From Ceratothoa steindachneri (lineage: Eukaryota; Arthropoda; Malacostraca; Isopoda; Cymothoidae), in contig OZ018320.1 in NCBI GenBank assembly GCA_963969495.1, positions 73,824,245-73,888,244 on the forward strand: a stretch of DNA of 64,000 nt, read 5' to 3'. Position numbers and translations under genes: made by a program. The notes below the pieces were generated by a model. The model saw only the letters and a program-made list of their open reading frames with translations. It was not told the origin of the DNA and did not search any database. Numbering within the stretch: the stretch's first letter is position 1; each line of letters starts with the position of its first letter. Of the stretch, positions 53,113 through 63,055 are shown one piece after another.

Positions 53113-53630
53113 GGTGACCCTATAGTTTACACGGGACGCAAAGGATAATCATCCCACGCAGTAGGCCGCTCTGCAAGGGGTGATTACGGGCCAGCAAAGC
53201 CGGCTGCCGCTATTTGAAACCACTCCTCCCGCCTAGTGGACTGGTAACCTATCGGCATGGCGGCTCCACCTTAGGCTCAGCGTAAAATTGATAGACTGTG
53301 AAAAGGAGAAATAAGGTATGTGGGGAAGCAGGTTGTTAAAAACCTACCACCCCAAACCGGAGCTCGGGGTGAGGAGGCGTAGTTCCTCTCCTCCCTCAGC
53401 GCCGATCCGGGATGGTTGGGTGAGAGGAAGCTGGTCGGCGTCTACCCTGTGAAATTAGAGGCCGACCAGGAAATGTTATGGAAGAGGTTGTAGGGATAGT
53501 GACGAAGCACGGTAAGAAGACAAGTTGTCAGAAAGGAGAATAGGCAAAGCTGGGGCCGGACAGGGCGCTGAATCCCGTTAGCACGGCGGCCAGAAAAGCA
53601 AATTGCCGTGCCCCTTAGGGGCAAATATCA
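53113..53630 (-). other. JkA copy U 5' UTR
   Basis: Similar over its whole length to 32843-33355 and 34329-34860. Ends near gccccttagggg. Non-coding and GC-rich. Confidence 0.68.
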
Positions 53631-54039
53631 GGTGAAGAGAAGACCTATCCATCTAAAATAATAGAGGCAAAGGAGTGACTTATTTTCACAGACCACGACA
53701 TAACTATTTCCTCAGCTTCTCTATATGAAATATGGTCAATAGATTGGATGTCCAGAATCTCTTTTTGAAAAAGGTACAAATCGCAAAGTTAGAGGAAACA
53801 GGATGAGAATCTCATGCACATTATTCTTATTGATTTGGATTATGGTGTAATATTTTGATGACGAAAAGGATCTCAATTAAATATCACAATAGAAAATGGC
53901 TGGGCAAGTCAGTATGGTAGTAACCAAATTACTCAAGTAGAACACTATAATCACTCCAATAATGAAAACTGTATGCCTAAAGGAAAGTAATATTAAGTGA
54001 AAATCTCTCATAGCAAATGGAAAGATTATGGTGGTTTAC
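53631..54039. other. MON2 intron sequence next to exon
   Basis: AT-rich, with no element boundary visible. It ends with the splice donor of the exon at 54040-54122. Confidence 0.55.
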
Positions 54040-54122
54040 CTTTGTCTTTTGCTGCCTTTTTGAGAGAAGCAAGAAGGGTAGCGACCGCCTGTAACACGAA
54101 ATTGATTTCTGCAACTCGATGC
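54040..54122 (-). CDS. MON2: MON2 homologue, penultimate coding exon (83 bases)
   Basis: Acceptor TAATTATTTCAG before GCATCG at 54122; donor AAAG then GTAAAC at 54040/54039. The frame is fixed by its neighbours: G (completing Arg), then HRVAEINFVLQAVATLLASL, KKAAKDK, and a final G that starts the Val of the last exon. RVAEINFVL followed by Ala-Val-x-Thr-Leu and Ser-Leu-Lys-Lys is the conserved C-terminal block of animal MON2. There is no stop in this frame and both splice junctions keep phase. Confidence 0.88.
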
Positions 54123-54887
54123 CTGAAATAATTAGGATAATTAATTAGGGCGTGGATCATGGCACGAACTCACTAGCCTCGATTTGCCTTAGGGGGGCAA
54201 GCTGATGGTATGTATCTTCTTGGTGTATGTAAGGGACATGTGGGATCAGCATAAGTATTAGGAATCGCTAATTTGTTGAAAGGGGTAAATTAGACCTGAT
54301 TGCACTGAGTAAAACGAATATGAAATAGAATATTTATATGGACTAGTGTGAATGCTGAAGTTCAGATAACATGGCTCTGTAGTAGAAAGGTGAATGGAAA
54401 AGATAGACGATAGTATGAAATATGACAGAAGAAAGATGAGGTTGAGAAAAGGTGGAACGACTGTGAGAGAATGTGTGTAGGAAAGAGCTTTGGAAAAAAA
54501 ACAAGGAGAATTGTGTGTACTTAGCGATACTGTAACAAGCAGAAGTCCTCTATGTGGATTTCCTCAAGGTGCTTAATTGTCCCATCTCCGGAGAGCCAAC
54601 TTTCCAGAATTTCCCAAAAGTGAGAAAATTATTTCAAAAAAGAAAATAACTGCACTAGTCTTCAGATGTGCAATTCTAGTATGTACTTTGTACCGAAATC
54701 CACTCTTGGAGTTAGTTTCTTTGCGTTCTTCCTTGCCCCCGGGGCCAATTTTAAAAAGTGACCCTCTTGCCATGCATACATATTCAAGATTTTGTGGGGA
54801 TAAATTCCTAAAAAAGCGTCTCATGAGATGAACCATAGTAACCTACCAAACACTTTCTTGGCAAGACCTATACTTGTTAAGGTATGC
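54123..54887. other. MON2 intron, unassigned part
   Basis: No recognisable exon or element. An 84-codon plus-strand frame at 54577-54831 has no recognisable motif and I do not count it as a gene. Confidence 0.45.
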
Positions 54888-55920
54888 CAGGTAACGCCTG
54901 GTAATCTGAATGAAGGTCCCCTCGTAATCGAGGTTCCACTTAGCGCACTTGCGATTTTGGTCCTTGTCTGGCTTGGTCGATTACCGCAGCGGCAGCGGAC
55001 CCTCTAGGCCCCGGAGCCCCCGCAAAGGGAGAGGAATCCCGTCCTCTTTTATTTCTTTTTACCTTTCCTTTTTTCGAGATTAGGGAGGGGAGTGAACCCG
55101 CATCTCTTCCCCTAAGGGAGGGGCCCCAAGGCCGCACGTACCAGCCTCGGCCAGACTTTTCTCAGAGATGGGGAAGATCTTGGCGGTCAAAAGGGCACCA
55201 TTTGGGAAAGGAGGTTCCTCATCTCCTTGAGGGTCTTCAGGGCCCCGTGCCGCCTGAGGAGGGCCTTGCAGAGGGGCAGACTCAGGTTCGGTGTCTGGCA
55301 CCGAGTCAATGTACGCCCCTTTGGAAGACCTTGCGATCTTGGGTGGGCTCCTCCGTGCCAATTTTCATCTCAGGAGAGGCCCCCAAATTGTCAGGTGTGC
55401 CGACCAGGGACTCATAAGACCTATGACCCGTCACTGGGACCGGCATGCCGACCCGCAAAGGTAAGAAAGAGGAAACGGGCATGATGATGGCTCCCATCAA
55501 CTTGACAAACGTTGACGAGGTGCGTGGGCAAGGCCCATGGGGAGGATGACGCCTCTTAACCGCCTAAGGGGCTTCTGGTGGTTCGTATGATCCGAACGGG
55601 AGGGGCGGGACCGAGGAGGCTCGTCCTTTGTCTCGGTCTTATTAGCCGGCCCCTGAGAAAGAGGGAGGAACCCGCTGTAAGTGGAGAGTCGCCAGGAGGC
55701 AACTCTGCAAAAGGGGTTAAATGGATAAACTCCCGAACCCGTGAAAGAAGGAGAGAGGGAAAGCGCGAGTCTTAGAGGGGCCTCTAAGAAGGCACAGGCG
55801 GGAAGGCACAACACAAAGGTCCGGCCAGGATTGAGAGAGGGATATAGTCTGAACTCATGGAAATGTTCAACTTTGTAAAGCTTGCCAACACGGTAATTTC
55901 TGACTCTTGTGACCACTAGA
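54888..55920 (-). mobile_element. JkA-related ORF1 fragment (divergent subfamily)
   Basis: The minus strand reads SVPDTEPESAPLQGPPQAAR and ISEKSLAEAGTCGLGAPPLG, which matches STEPESAPMQGPPQ and ISERDLAEAGPSGMGA of JkA ORF1. The left edge aligns with the GVFE block of ORF1 (ggtaacgcctggtaatctgaa). To the right, the frame 55916-55497 holds a further N-terminal part that is not similar to JkA. Divergence is larger than between other copies, so an older or sister subfamily. Confidence 0.65.
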
Positions 55921-56780
55921 GAAAAAAGGTGGTTGGTATGCTATATCTCGCGTTCAGCGCGCCGGCCTCAGGGTTTTGCAATTTTTAGGGGTTCGCCCTG
56001 GGTATGTTAAAGGATGGTGTTCGCAACCTAGGACAGCGACTCACAACGACTATAAATTACCCAGTGGCCGGTCGTTCCCTAATGGTCGCAGCTTCCAAAT
56101 GGGCAGCCGGAGAGGCAAGGCGACAGGGAGGATATCCTTACTGGGACATACTAATCCTTGACAAGACGGCCAGCATCTGAAGATCTGCTGTGGCAGACCC
56201 AGAGACGGGACCCTAGGCTTTTACTTGGCAGTAAATCACAGCTACCACACCACAAGCAGTATAGTCTTATGCACCCGGGAACGGCCACAGGAAGGTGGAC
56301 AACCCATTACACGTAGGGAAGGGGAAATAGGGGTCAAAAGTCTCCTACCCCCCCATATTTGTGAGGAAAGATCTGTAAAGAAAGTGAACATGTGTGGAAG
56401 ACATATAGATACAGATTCTCCTGTAGGTATTGGGGTTGGAAAGACAAAGTGCAGGAGTTGGGGCCGGGATGGATTACAATCCTCCAGAGATTTCTTCGGG
56501 ATCAAGGCTCCTCGTGCTACACATGACATCCGCTTGCGGGTGAACCAAGCAAAATGCGCCCCCTCCCTGCCACGCAGCAACCACCATGGAGTCGTGGATA
56601 ATATGGGTGGGAAATTGAGTTGATGGCAACCGCCAGAAGGTACTATGTTTGTTGCCGATGCTATGTCCAGATCGGGTGTGGCCAGGAATCATCTGATGGA
56701 TGGCCATCACCCAAAGCATGAAGAGGGATGCAGCAGCATCCAGAAAGAACTACCATCTTCAAAGTGAGTGATGGTGAACT
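55921..56780. other. MON2 intron, unassigned part
   Basis: Possibly the 5' UTR of the element at 54888-55920, but it shows no similarity to the JkA 5' UTR that I can see. The plus-strand frame at 56225-56623 has no recognisable motif. Confidence 0.35.
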
Positions 56781-56934
56781 TACCCCATTCTACTACATAG
56801 GGCGCAAGGAACGTGAAAGGAGCATAAGAAAACAATGATAAAAATAATTGAAGATGAGGATTGTGACGTCATAAAAAACTGGCCTCGGCCCCGGCACTGA
56901 GTGTAGATTGGAGATAAGCTTGTTCTAGACCCAC

Positions 56935-57061
56935 CTCGGAAGGGGACATTTGCCGCTCAGTTTCGTGTCGTCTGAATATTTGATGAGCACCTCTCGAAAG
57001 CGATGCAAAAGGGACGTGACCGCTAGTTTACTCGTCAACTGACTCTTTTCTTTCTCCGCAC
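56935..57061 (-). CDS. MON2: MON2 homologue, third-last coding exon (127 bases)
   Basis: Acceptor TTTTTCATTAG before GTGCGG at 57061; donor CCGAG then GTGGGT at 56935/56934. After two bases completing a codon it reads [20 protein letters not shown], then [20 protein letters not shown] and PR, whose Arg is finished by the next exon. Leu-Ser-Gly-Lys-Cys-Pro-Leu-Pro-Arg directly before (H)RVAEINFVL is the arrangement in animal MON2, so three exons join into one uninterrupted conserved sequence. The preceding exons should lie beyond the right edge. The region 57062-58006 shows none. Confidence 0.9.
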
Positions 57062-57376
57062 CTAATGAAAAACAAGAGGCATTTCAATAATAAAATATAT
57101 GCTCTTCCATCCATTTTTTCCTCAAATGACTGCCCAATAGATTAAATTAGAAATATGATAACCTGCAATTACCTATTCTGATGGTAGGGAAATAAAAATA
57201 CTACCACCATGGTGTAGTTGCGTGTCAAAAGCAAACTAAATGTGACTTGCAATCACGCAACAAATGAATTATTCTTATAATAATAACTCGATAAAGGAAC
57301 TTGGTAGCCATGGACTGGTTCTAGAAAACTTATTTGATTGCCCTTTCTGCAAAATTTTGATCTCCACCTTATAATA
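57062..57376. other. MON2 intron, unassigned
   Basis: AT-rich, non-coding; nothing recognised. Confidence 0.45.
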
Positions 57377-57508
57377 GTGGCCCACGCCAGGGCCATATTG
57401 GACAAGTGAAAGTGGTCCACGCCAAGGCCATATTGGAGAAGTGAAAGTGGTCCACAGGGCAATAATGGAGAAAAAGTGCAAGGGGCCCACGGCAGGGCCA
57501 TATTGTTG
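57377..57508. repeat. 35-base minisatellite, about 3.7 copies
   Basis: Units start at 57377, 57412, 57447 and about 57484. Each is of the form gtggtccacgccaaggccat followed by attggagaagtgaaa. Units 3 and 4 carry small deletions. Confidence 0.82.
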
Positions 57509-57609
57509 AAAAATATTATTATTAAAGCCACCGGTGCATTTCCTTTGGCGGGGTTCTCAAGCCGGATTATGACACAAACATAAAGATCAGTATAAAAATC
57601 AATGGCGCG

Positions 57610-57860
57610 CCTGGAGTTCTTTCTCGTTAGCCTTGTGGGTAAGGCGTATTTCTAATACTTGGGTGCCGGGTCCACTACTCAGGAAGAGTGAACCCGCTGT
57701 CTTTCCTTTCAGTCTTCACAAAACATCATAACCTCCTCTCCTAAGGCCCCTGAAACTGCCAATGAGGTACTTATATCCATATAGACTAGACGTGTAACGA
57801 GTGCCCCACAGATTGGTGTCAAAACAATACCGAAAAAAAGAGAAAAAACAGACAAAAAAA
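57610..57860 (+). repeat. Possible tRNA-derived SINE
   Basis: gttagccttgtgggtaaggc (57628-57647) resembles a tRNA A-box region, and gccgggtccactactc (57665-57680) is like a degenerate B box about 40 bases on. Downstream runs a pyrimidine-rich stretch. No second copy is present in the window to confirm a SINE. Confidence 0.35.
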
Positions 57861-58175
57861 GAAAGAAAAAACAACGGAAGAGTGTGAAGGCGTGCTCCGG
57901 CGTCGGAGGAAGGCCTGCCTACCTCGGAATGGCAGTGCGGCGGTGCCGTTGGTGTCCGCTATTCGGGAACAAGAGTAAACGACTTGAAGTAACGAGGCAT
58001 TGAGGGTTTTTTTTTTTTTATTAGAGCTCATCTGGCCCCTGCCTACATGGGAATTAGTCGCCGTATTAAAACTGGCCTAGTTCTAGGCTACTTTAAAATA
58101 AAATTAAACGAAGAAAAAAGAACACCCTAAATGGGGGAAAGGAAAAAAACAAAAACAAATGCAAAAAACAAACCC

Positions 58176-61100
58176 TGCTTAAATAATAGGGAGAAGGCCG
58201 GCCTCCCCCCAAAAGTCAATAAGTCCACCAGTCGATGTGCACGCACTCATCCCGAGTACAAGGGACAGGCGGTAGCGACCCCGCCCATCCCGGTACCGGG
58301 ACAGGTGTCGTGCGCGAAGATCACCCAGACTGGGACATTCGACAAGAATGTGCCGAACAGTCTGGGAACGACGCAGTCGTTGCAATAGGGCGCATGCGAG
58401 CGCTCCATCAAATAGCGATGCGTCACACGAGTGTGCCTGATTCGGAGACGACAGAAGGCAACCTGAAGCCGCCGCGGCATTGGGGGATAGGTCCATGGGA
58501 ACAGTCGCGGCGCAATGGCACGCAACTTTAAGTTCCCTTCGACCGTCTCCCATCTTCTTTGTCAAGCAGTCCGAAGAGCTGCCCGTATTCCTGCCATGTA
58601 GTCAGTGTGAGGAAGAGCGAAACGCTGGTCCGGTCGCAGAGTCCTCGCGGAGTCTTTGGCGCCCTCATTCCCCGCAATTCCTACATGTCCAGGAACCCAG
58701 CAGAAGATAATCTCGACATCTGCCCGGCTCGCCAAAACCGTGGCGTCACGGATATCGCGAACCAGGGGATGCGGAGATTCCAATGCCCTGAGAGCACTCA
58801 GGGCACTTTGTGAGTCGCTATAGATCACAATCCGGTCTCTGAACCGGGCACGTCGCGTAATCTCCCGTACCGAGTGGTGTATTGCCACCAGCTCGGCCGT
58901 AAAGACAGAGGCAGCGCCTGGTAGAGGTCCGCTGACTTCAAACAGAGGGGATACGGCGTGGAAACCGACCCCCTCTTGGGACTTGGAGCCATCCGTATAC
59001 ACTGGCACGGTACCAGCGTGACACGATGTGTGCTCCAAAAAGATCGAACGCAATACTCCCGGCGCAGTACAAGCTTTGGGAGCAGAGGCGTGGCGACAAA
59101 TAGCCAAATGTGGTACCCTCCAGGGTGGCGTCCTGGGCAGAACCAGGGGCGCCACCGGCCCGAGAGCTATATCTACCTCTCGAAGAAGTTTCCTGGCCCT
59201 AAACCCAAAGGGCTTAGGGTATGACTGGCGTCTCTCGGCAGCATAGGCACCATCGAGATCAGCTGCGGATGCAGTGAGAGCTGTTGGCGACTGAGGGAGG
59301 CGCCGGGCTCGCGCGTACAGGCGAGTGAAGCACTGCACGCGGCGCAGAGCGAGTGGCATCTCCCCAGCATCGACCAACAGGCTCTCAATGGGGGAAGTGC
59401 GGAAGGCACCGGTCGCAAGGCGAAGGCCGGTGTGGTGGCTCGAATCCACCTTCCGCAATAAACGCTCAGCTGCGGATGCATAAAACTCGCATCCGTAGTC
59501 GAGCTTCGAGCGAACAAAGGATCGATAAAAAAGTAAGGCGGTAGCCCTATCAGCACCCCCAGCGCTGAACGTCACAGAACGGAGAATGTCCATGGCGCGG
59601 GTACAAGAGACCCTAAGGCTGCGAATATGAGCCTCCCAGGTGATGCGTCGGTCGAATACAAGACCAAGGAAACGGTGCGACTCAACCACATCCAGGCGCA
59701 CCCCAATAAGAAACAAATCTGGGTCGGGGTGAAACCGTGGATGGCGGCAGAAGTGCACCACCTTAGTCTTGGCCAAAGAAAACCGAAACCTGTGCGCTTC
59801 GGCATAGCGAGAGACGCGGTTCAATGCCTGTTGGAGTCGACGCTCCAGAGTTGGCATCTGGGCCGCGCCAAAAGAGATCGAAAGGGCGTCCACGAAGAGC
59901 GTAGCGAGAACATCTTCCGGCAGCACCGAGGTGATGCCATTGATGCTCAGGGCAAAGAGTGTGACACTGAGGACACTTTCCTGCGGGACACCCTCTTCCT
60001 GCTCCTTTGGGCCGGAGAGGGCTCCCCCCACCCGTACGCGGAATCGACGATCTCGCAAAAATTCAGATATAAACATTGGGAGGCGTCCCCTCGCCCCCAT
60101 CGTGTGGAGAGTCTCCATGATACCGTATCGCCATGCGGTATCATAGGCCTTCTCCAGATCAAAAAACACCGTGGCGTAGTGCTGTCTACGAAGGAAAGCT
60201 TCGCAGACGGCATTTTCCAGTCGGAGCAGAGCATCCGACGTGGAGTGGAACTTACGGAAGCCGCACTGTGCAGAAGACAGATAGCCTCCGCTGTCCAGGA
60301 AATAGGCTAATCTAACATTTACCAATTTCTCCATCAACTTGCACACGCAAGAGGTTAGAGAGATTGGGCTGAAACCGGTCGGAGTAGAGTGATCTCTCCC
60401 CGGTTTGCGAAAGGCGAGCACAGTAGCGATTCGCCAGGAGTCTGGGAGAAGACCTTCCACCCAGATCCTGTTGAACAAATCTAACAGAAAGGCCATGCCT
60501 CGCTCACCCAGGTGTCAAAGCATGGCGTACGGGACATCGTCCGGACCATGGGCACTGTCCGCGCACGAAGCGAGAGCGGAACGCAACTCACTCACAGTAA
60601 ACTTGTCGTTGAAGGGTTCTCCGCCTCTGGAGGTAAAGTCCAGCCGGCAGCCTTCCGCGACATCACGACGTGCATTGAATGCTGGCGGAGCAGCATCCCG
60701 GCTAGAGAATGCGGAAAAAGCGGTCGCTAAGGATTCCGCCACGGACGCGGGGTCCGAGATTGCGGTCCCATTCTCCTGGAGAACGGGAGGGCGGTCCTGC
60801 GAGAACTTGCCCCGAATCCTTTTGACTCGCCTCCACACCTCAGCTAAAGGGGGCTTCCCGTTAAGTGAAGACACGTATGCCCGCCAAGAAGAGCGGCGGG
60901 CGTGCTTCGAAATATACCGGAACCTAGCCCTAGCCCGACGAAATTCAGCGACAGTGAAATCGTTCGGGCGGCACTTATAGCGCATGTAGGCATAACGCTT
61001 CTGTTTGAGGGCCGTCTCACACTCGGCCGACCACCATAGGAGTGGTCGGCGTGCAAAACGGCCAGACGTCCTAGGAATAGTAGTCAGGCCCACGGCGATG

Positions 61101-61996
61101 AGGTTGCCGGAGAAGAACTCAACGGCCTCATCTACCGACCTAAACTCCTCGACTGAGATAGAGAATTCAGTCATTTCCTGAAATGCAAGCCACCGCGCCC
61201 GCGTCAAGCACCACCGAGGTGGTCTCTCAGGCGGCAGTTGCCCTGAAAATGATATTTGAATGGGAAAGTGATCACTACCATGGAGGTCATCGACCACCCC
61301 CCAATGAAAATCAGGCTGTGCAACCGAAAAGCACAAAGATAGGTCAAGGCAAGAAAATGAAGCGGTTCTCGGACAGTGATGTGTAAACTCATCCACGTTT
61401 AGGACACCCATCTCAAGCTCTTCGATCAGATCGGCAAGGACTTGTCCCCTGGGATTTATGGAGTAATCTCCCCAGAGAGGATGCCTGCCGTTCAGATCTC
61501 CAAGCAAGAGATAGGGCCTCGGGAACCGTGCCACGACGCGCCTGAAGTTCCCCGCGTCGAAGTCAGCTGACGGTGGAATGTACGCAGAAATGATAGCATA
61601 CCTCCTATCCAGGTGCAGCTGCACAGCCACTGCCTGAAAGGAGGTATCTAGAGAGAAAGGAAGAACGGAGACATCATGCCGGGTGTAAACCGCGCATCCC
61701 CCAGCTCGGCCATCCCGCGGTGGTGGGGTCGCAAGACCCTTATACCCTGGAAGGGCGGGCAGGGGGCACGCGCCTAGCATGGTCTCCTGCAAAAAGATAG
61801 CTAACGGGGAACGGGACGAAACGAGCCTCCGCAGCTCCTCCCAGTTGGCCAGGAGTCCACGGCAATTCCATTGAAGGAATATGCCCTCCAGGCCTAGCTC
61901 AGAGGAGACGCGGGGGCCCTCCTCGAACTGAAGACCCTCACGGGAATGGCCGTACGCTTCCCGGGGGAAGAACCCCGGGCGCTGTTGGCCGGACAA
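58176..61996 (-). pseudogene. JkA copy W ORF2 (endonuclease, RT, RNase H)
   Basis: Domains in order: endonuclease from GLEGIFLQWNCRGLLANWEE (catalytic Glu in FLQETML, GDLNGRHPLWGDY, GSDHFPI), linker, RT (LEKAYDTAWRYG, EEGVPQESV, ATLFVDALSISFG), RNase H (YTDGSKSQEGVG, FTAELVAI, YSDSQSAL, VPGHVGIAGNEG) and a Cys/His tail. Defects are visible by comparison with Y. A stop after PYAML (codon TGA for CGA, near 60514) and a Trp-to-stop change in RTAWQRR (near 58562). The second RT Asp of FVDD is Ala (GCC for GAC, near 59888). A one-base deletion lies near 58368. The first frame is 493 codons, the second 644. Confidence 0.9.
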
Positions 61997-63048
61997 AGCG
62001 CTGAAGGCGCTGTCACCTTCGAGGACTTATTGGGGGAGGTTGGGCTCGCCATGCGAGTCTTTTCCTCCCTCCGCCTCGAAACCTTAGGCGGGCGTTGCGG
62101 CTTTGGAGGCGGGGGGCCCTCTTTTCGAGCAACCACCGTCTCCGAGCCACTCGCTCCACCTCGGGGCGTGGGCGAAAGAGCCGAAGCAACTTTGTTGCTG
62201 TCCTCCTTTCGGGGGACAGCTTTAGGAACCCCCGAAGATGGCCGAGCGACCATCTTCAGGGGTGTTGCCTCCTGTGAGTCTAACGACTCGGTGGAGGCGC
62301 GTGGCCGTTTCGCCTTGCGGGAGACGGTCACGCTGGGGGAAGAGGGGGGAGCCCTGGTTTTAGCCGGGGCTGGGTATGAACCCTTTTTGCCGCCAGCTTT
62401 ACCAGGGAAGCGCCCGGGTTGGGTAGAGCCCGCAGAAGGGCTCCGAATGGGCGCGGAAACAACCGTGCTCGTTGGCCTGGATGGGCCAGGAGCAGAGGAC
62501 GCCTTTCTAACTACTGAGGCATATGGCGTCCCAGGCAGAGCCGGGCGCGCCAGGACCAAGTCCTTAGCCTCGCGGAATGAGAGTCTATCCTGGGCCTTAA
62601 CGGCCAGGATTTCCTTCTCAAGGAGATATGCACCACATTGCTTCGAAGAAGCAGGGTGCGGCTCTCCGCAATTGACACACTTGTCCACACACGATTTGGA
62701 CTTATCGTGTGCGACCTTGGAGCAATTTACACAGACTTCGGGTGACCCCGACTTTGCACGTCTACATGAGTGATTCGTATGGCCGAAGCAGTGACAGTAA
62801 TAGCACCGCCGCGGCAGGGAAACGAATGCCTTCACGCGGTAGCGGTACCAACCGGCACGCACCGACTCAGGGAGCTTGTCACAGTCGAACGCGACGAAGA
62901 GTGTAGGGGTGGGTCTCGAGGCCCCTCTCTGTTTTCTCATCACACGTTCGACCTTGACCGCTCCATGGTCGGCCAGCTCTAGGGTGATGTCCTCAATGGA
63001 GTAGTCAACGAGTTCTCTCGCATAAACTACTCCTTTCACAAAGTTCAT
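61894..63048 (-). pseudogene. JkA copy W ORF1, C-terminal two thirds
   Basis: The open frame of 384 codons contains ELADHGAVKVERVMRKQ and LFVAFDCDKLPESVRAGWYR (RRM-like part), and three knuckles: CYYCHCFGHTNHSC, CVNCSKVAHDKSKSC and CVNCGEPHPASSKQC. A Pro/Ser/Arg-rich tail ends at 61894. The N-terminal part is separated by the insertion V at 63055; the Met at 63048 is internal. Confidence 0.86.
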
Positions 63049-63055
63049 GGTAGAT

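Larger units (their letters stand above)
47411..53630 (-). mobile_element. JkA copy U, full length but decayed (6.2 kb)
   Basis: The only copy in the window that spans poly(A) end (47411), ORF2, ORF1 and the 5' UTR to the probable true 5' end (53630). It therefore defines the length of the family, about 6.2 kb. It carries many stops, frameshifts and small deletions. No target-site duplication is visible at its edges. It lies in the last intron of MON2, in sense orientation. Confidence 0.82.
46065..54039 (-). other. MON2 last intron (about 8 kb) filled with LINE sequence
   Basis: The intron lies between donor GTAAAC at 54039-54034 and acceptor TAG at 46067-46065. Most of it is JkA copy U (6.2 kb); the remainder holds a G-rich repeat and two more Jockey fragments. 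All these LINE pieces share the gene's orientation. Confidence 0.78.
58007..63055 (-). mobile_element. JkA copy W, best preserved coding frames, cut by copy V
   Basis: Poly(A) end at 58007-58019, 3' UTR, ORF2 and ORF1 up to 63055, where the poly(A) end of another copy (V) begins inside ORF1. ORF1 and ORF2 overlap by about 100 bases in different frames (61996-61894). Although the frames are long, ORF2 has at least two stops and one frameshift, and the RT active site is changed. Confidence 0.88.

Noticed and set aside
47411..53630. Target-site duplication of copy U
   Set aside because: I compared the flanks (agaagcggg on the left, caaatatcagg on the right) and found no shared word of useful length.
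54577..54831. Plus-strand and minus-strand frames of 84 and 87 codons in the MON2 intron
   Set aside because: No motif and no splice sites in support; both strands are open, as happens by chance.
56780..56795. Good splice donor GTAAGT on the minus strand near 56780
   Set aside because: The MON2 exon at 56935-57061 already has a phase-correct donor (GTGGGT at 56934). Reading on to 56780 meets a stop (TAG directly after GTGGGTC).
61946..62773. Plus-strand frame of 275 codons
   Set aside because: Antisense to JkA ORF1 knuckles and tail, which carry all recognised motifs.
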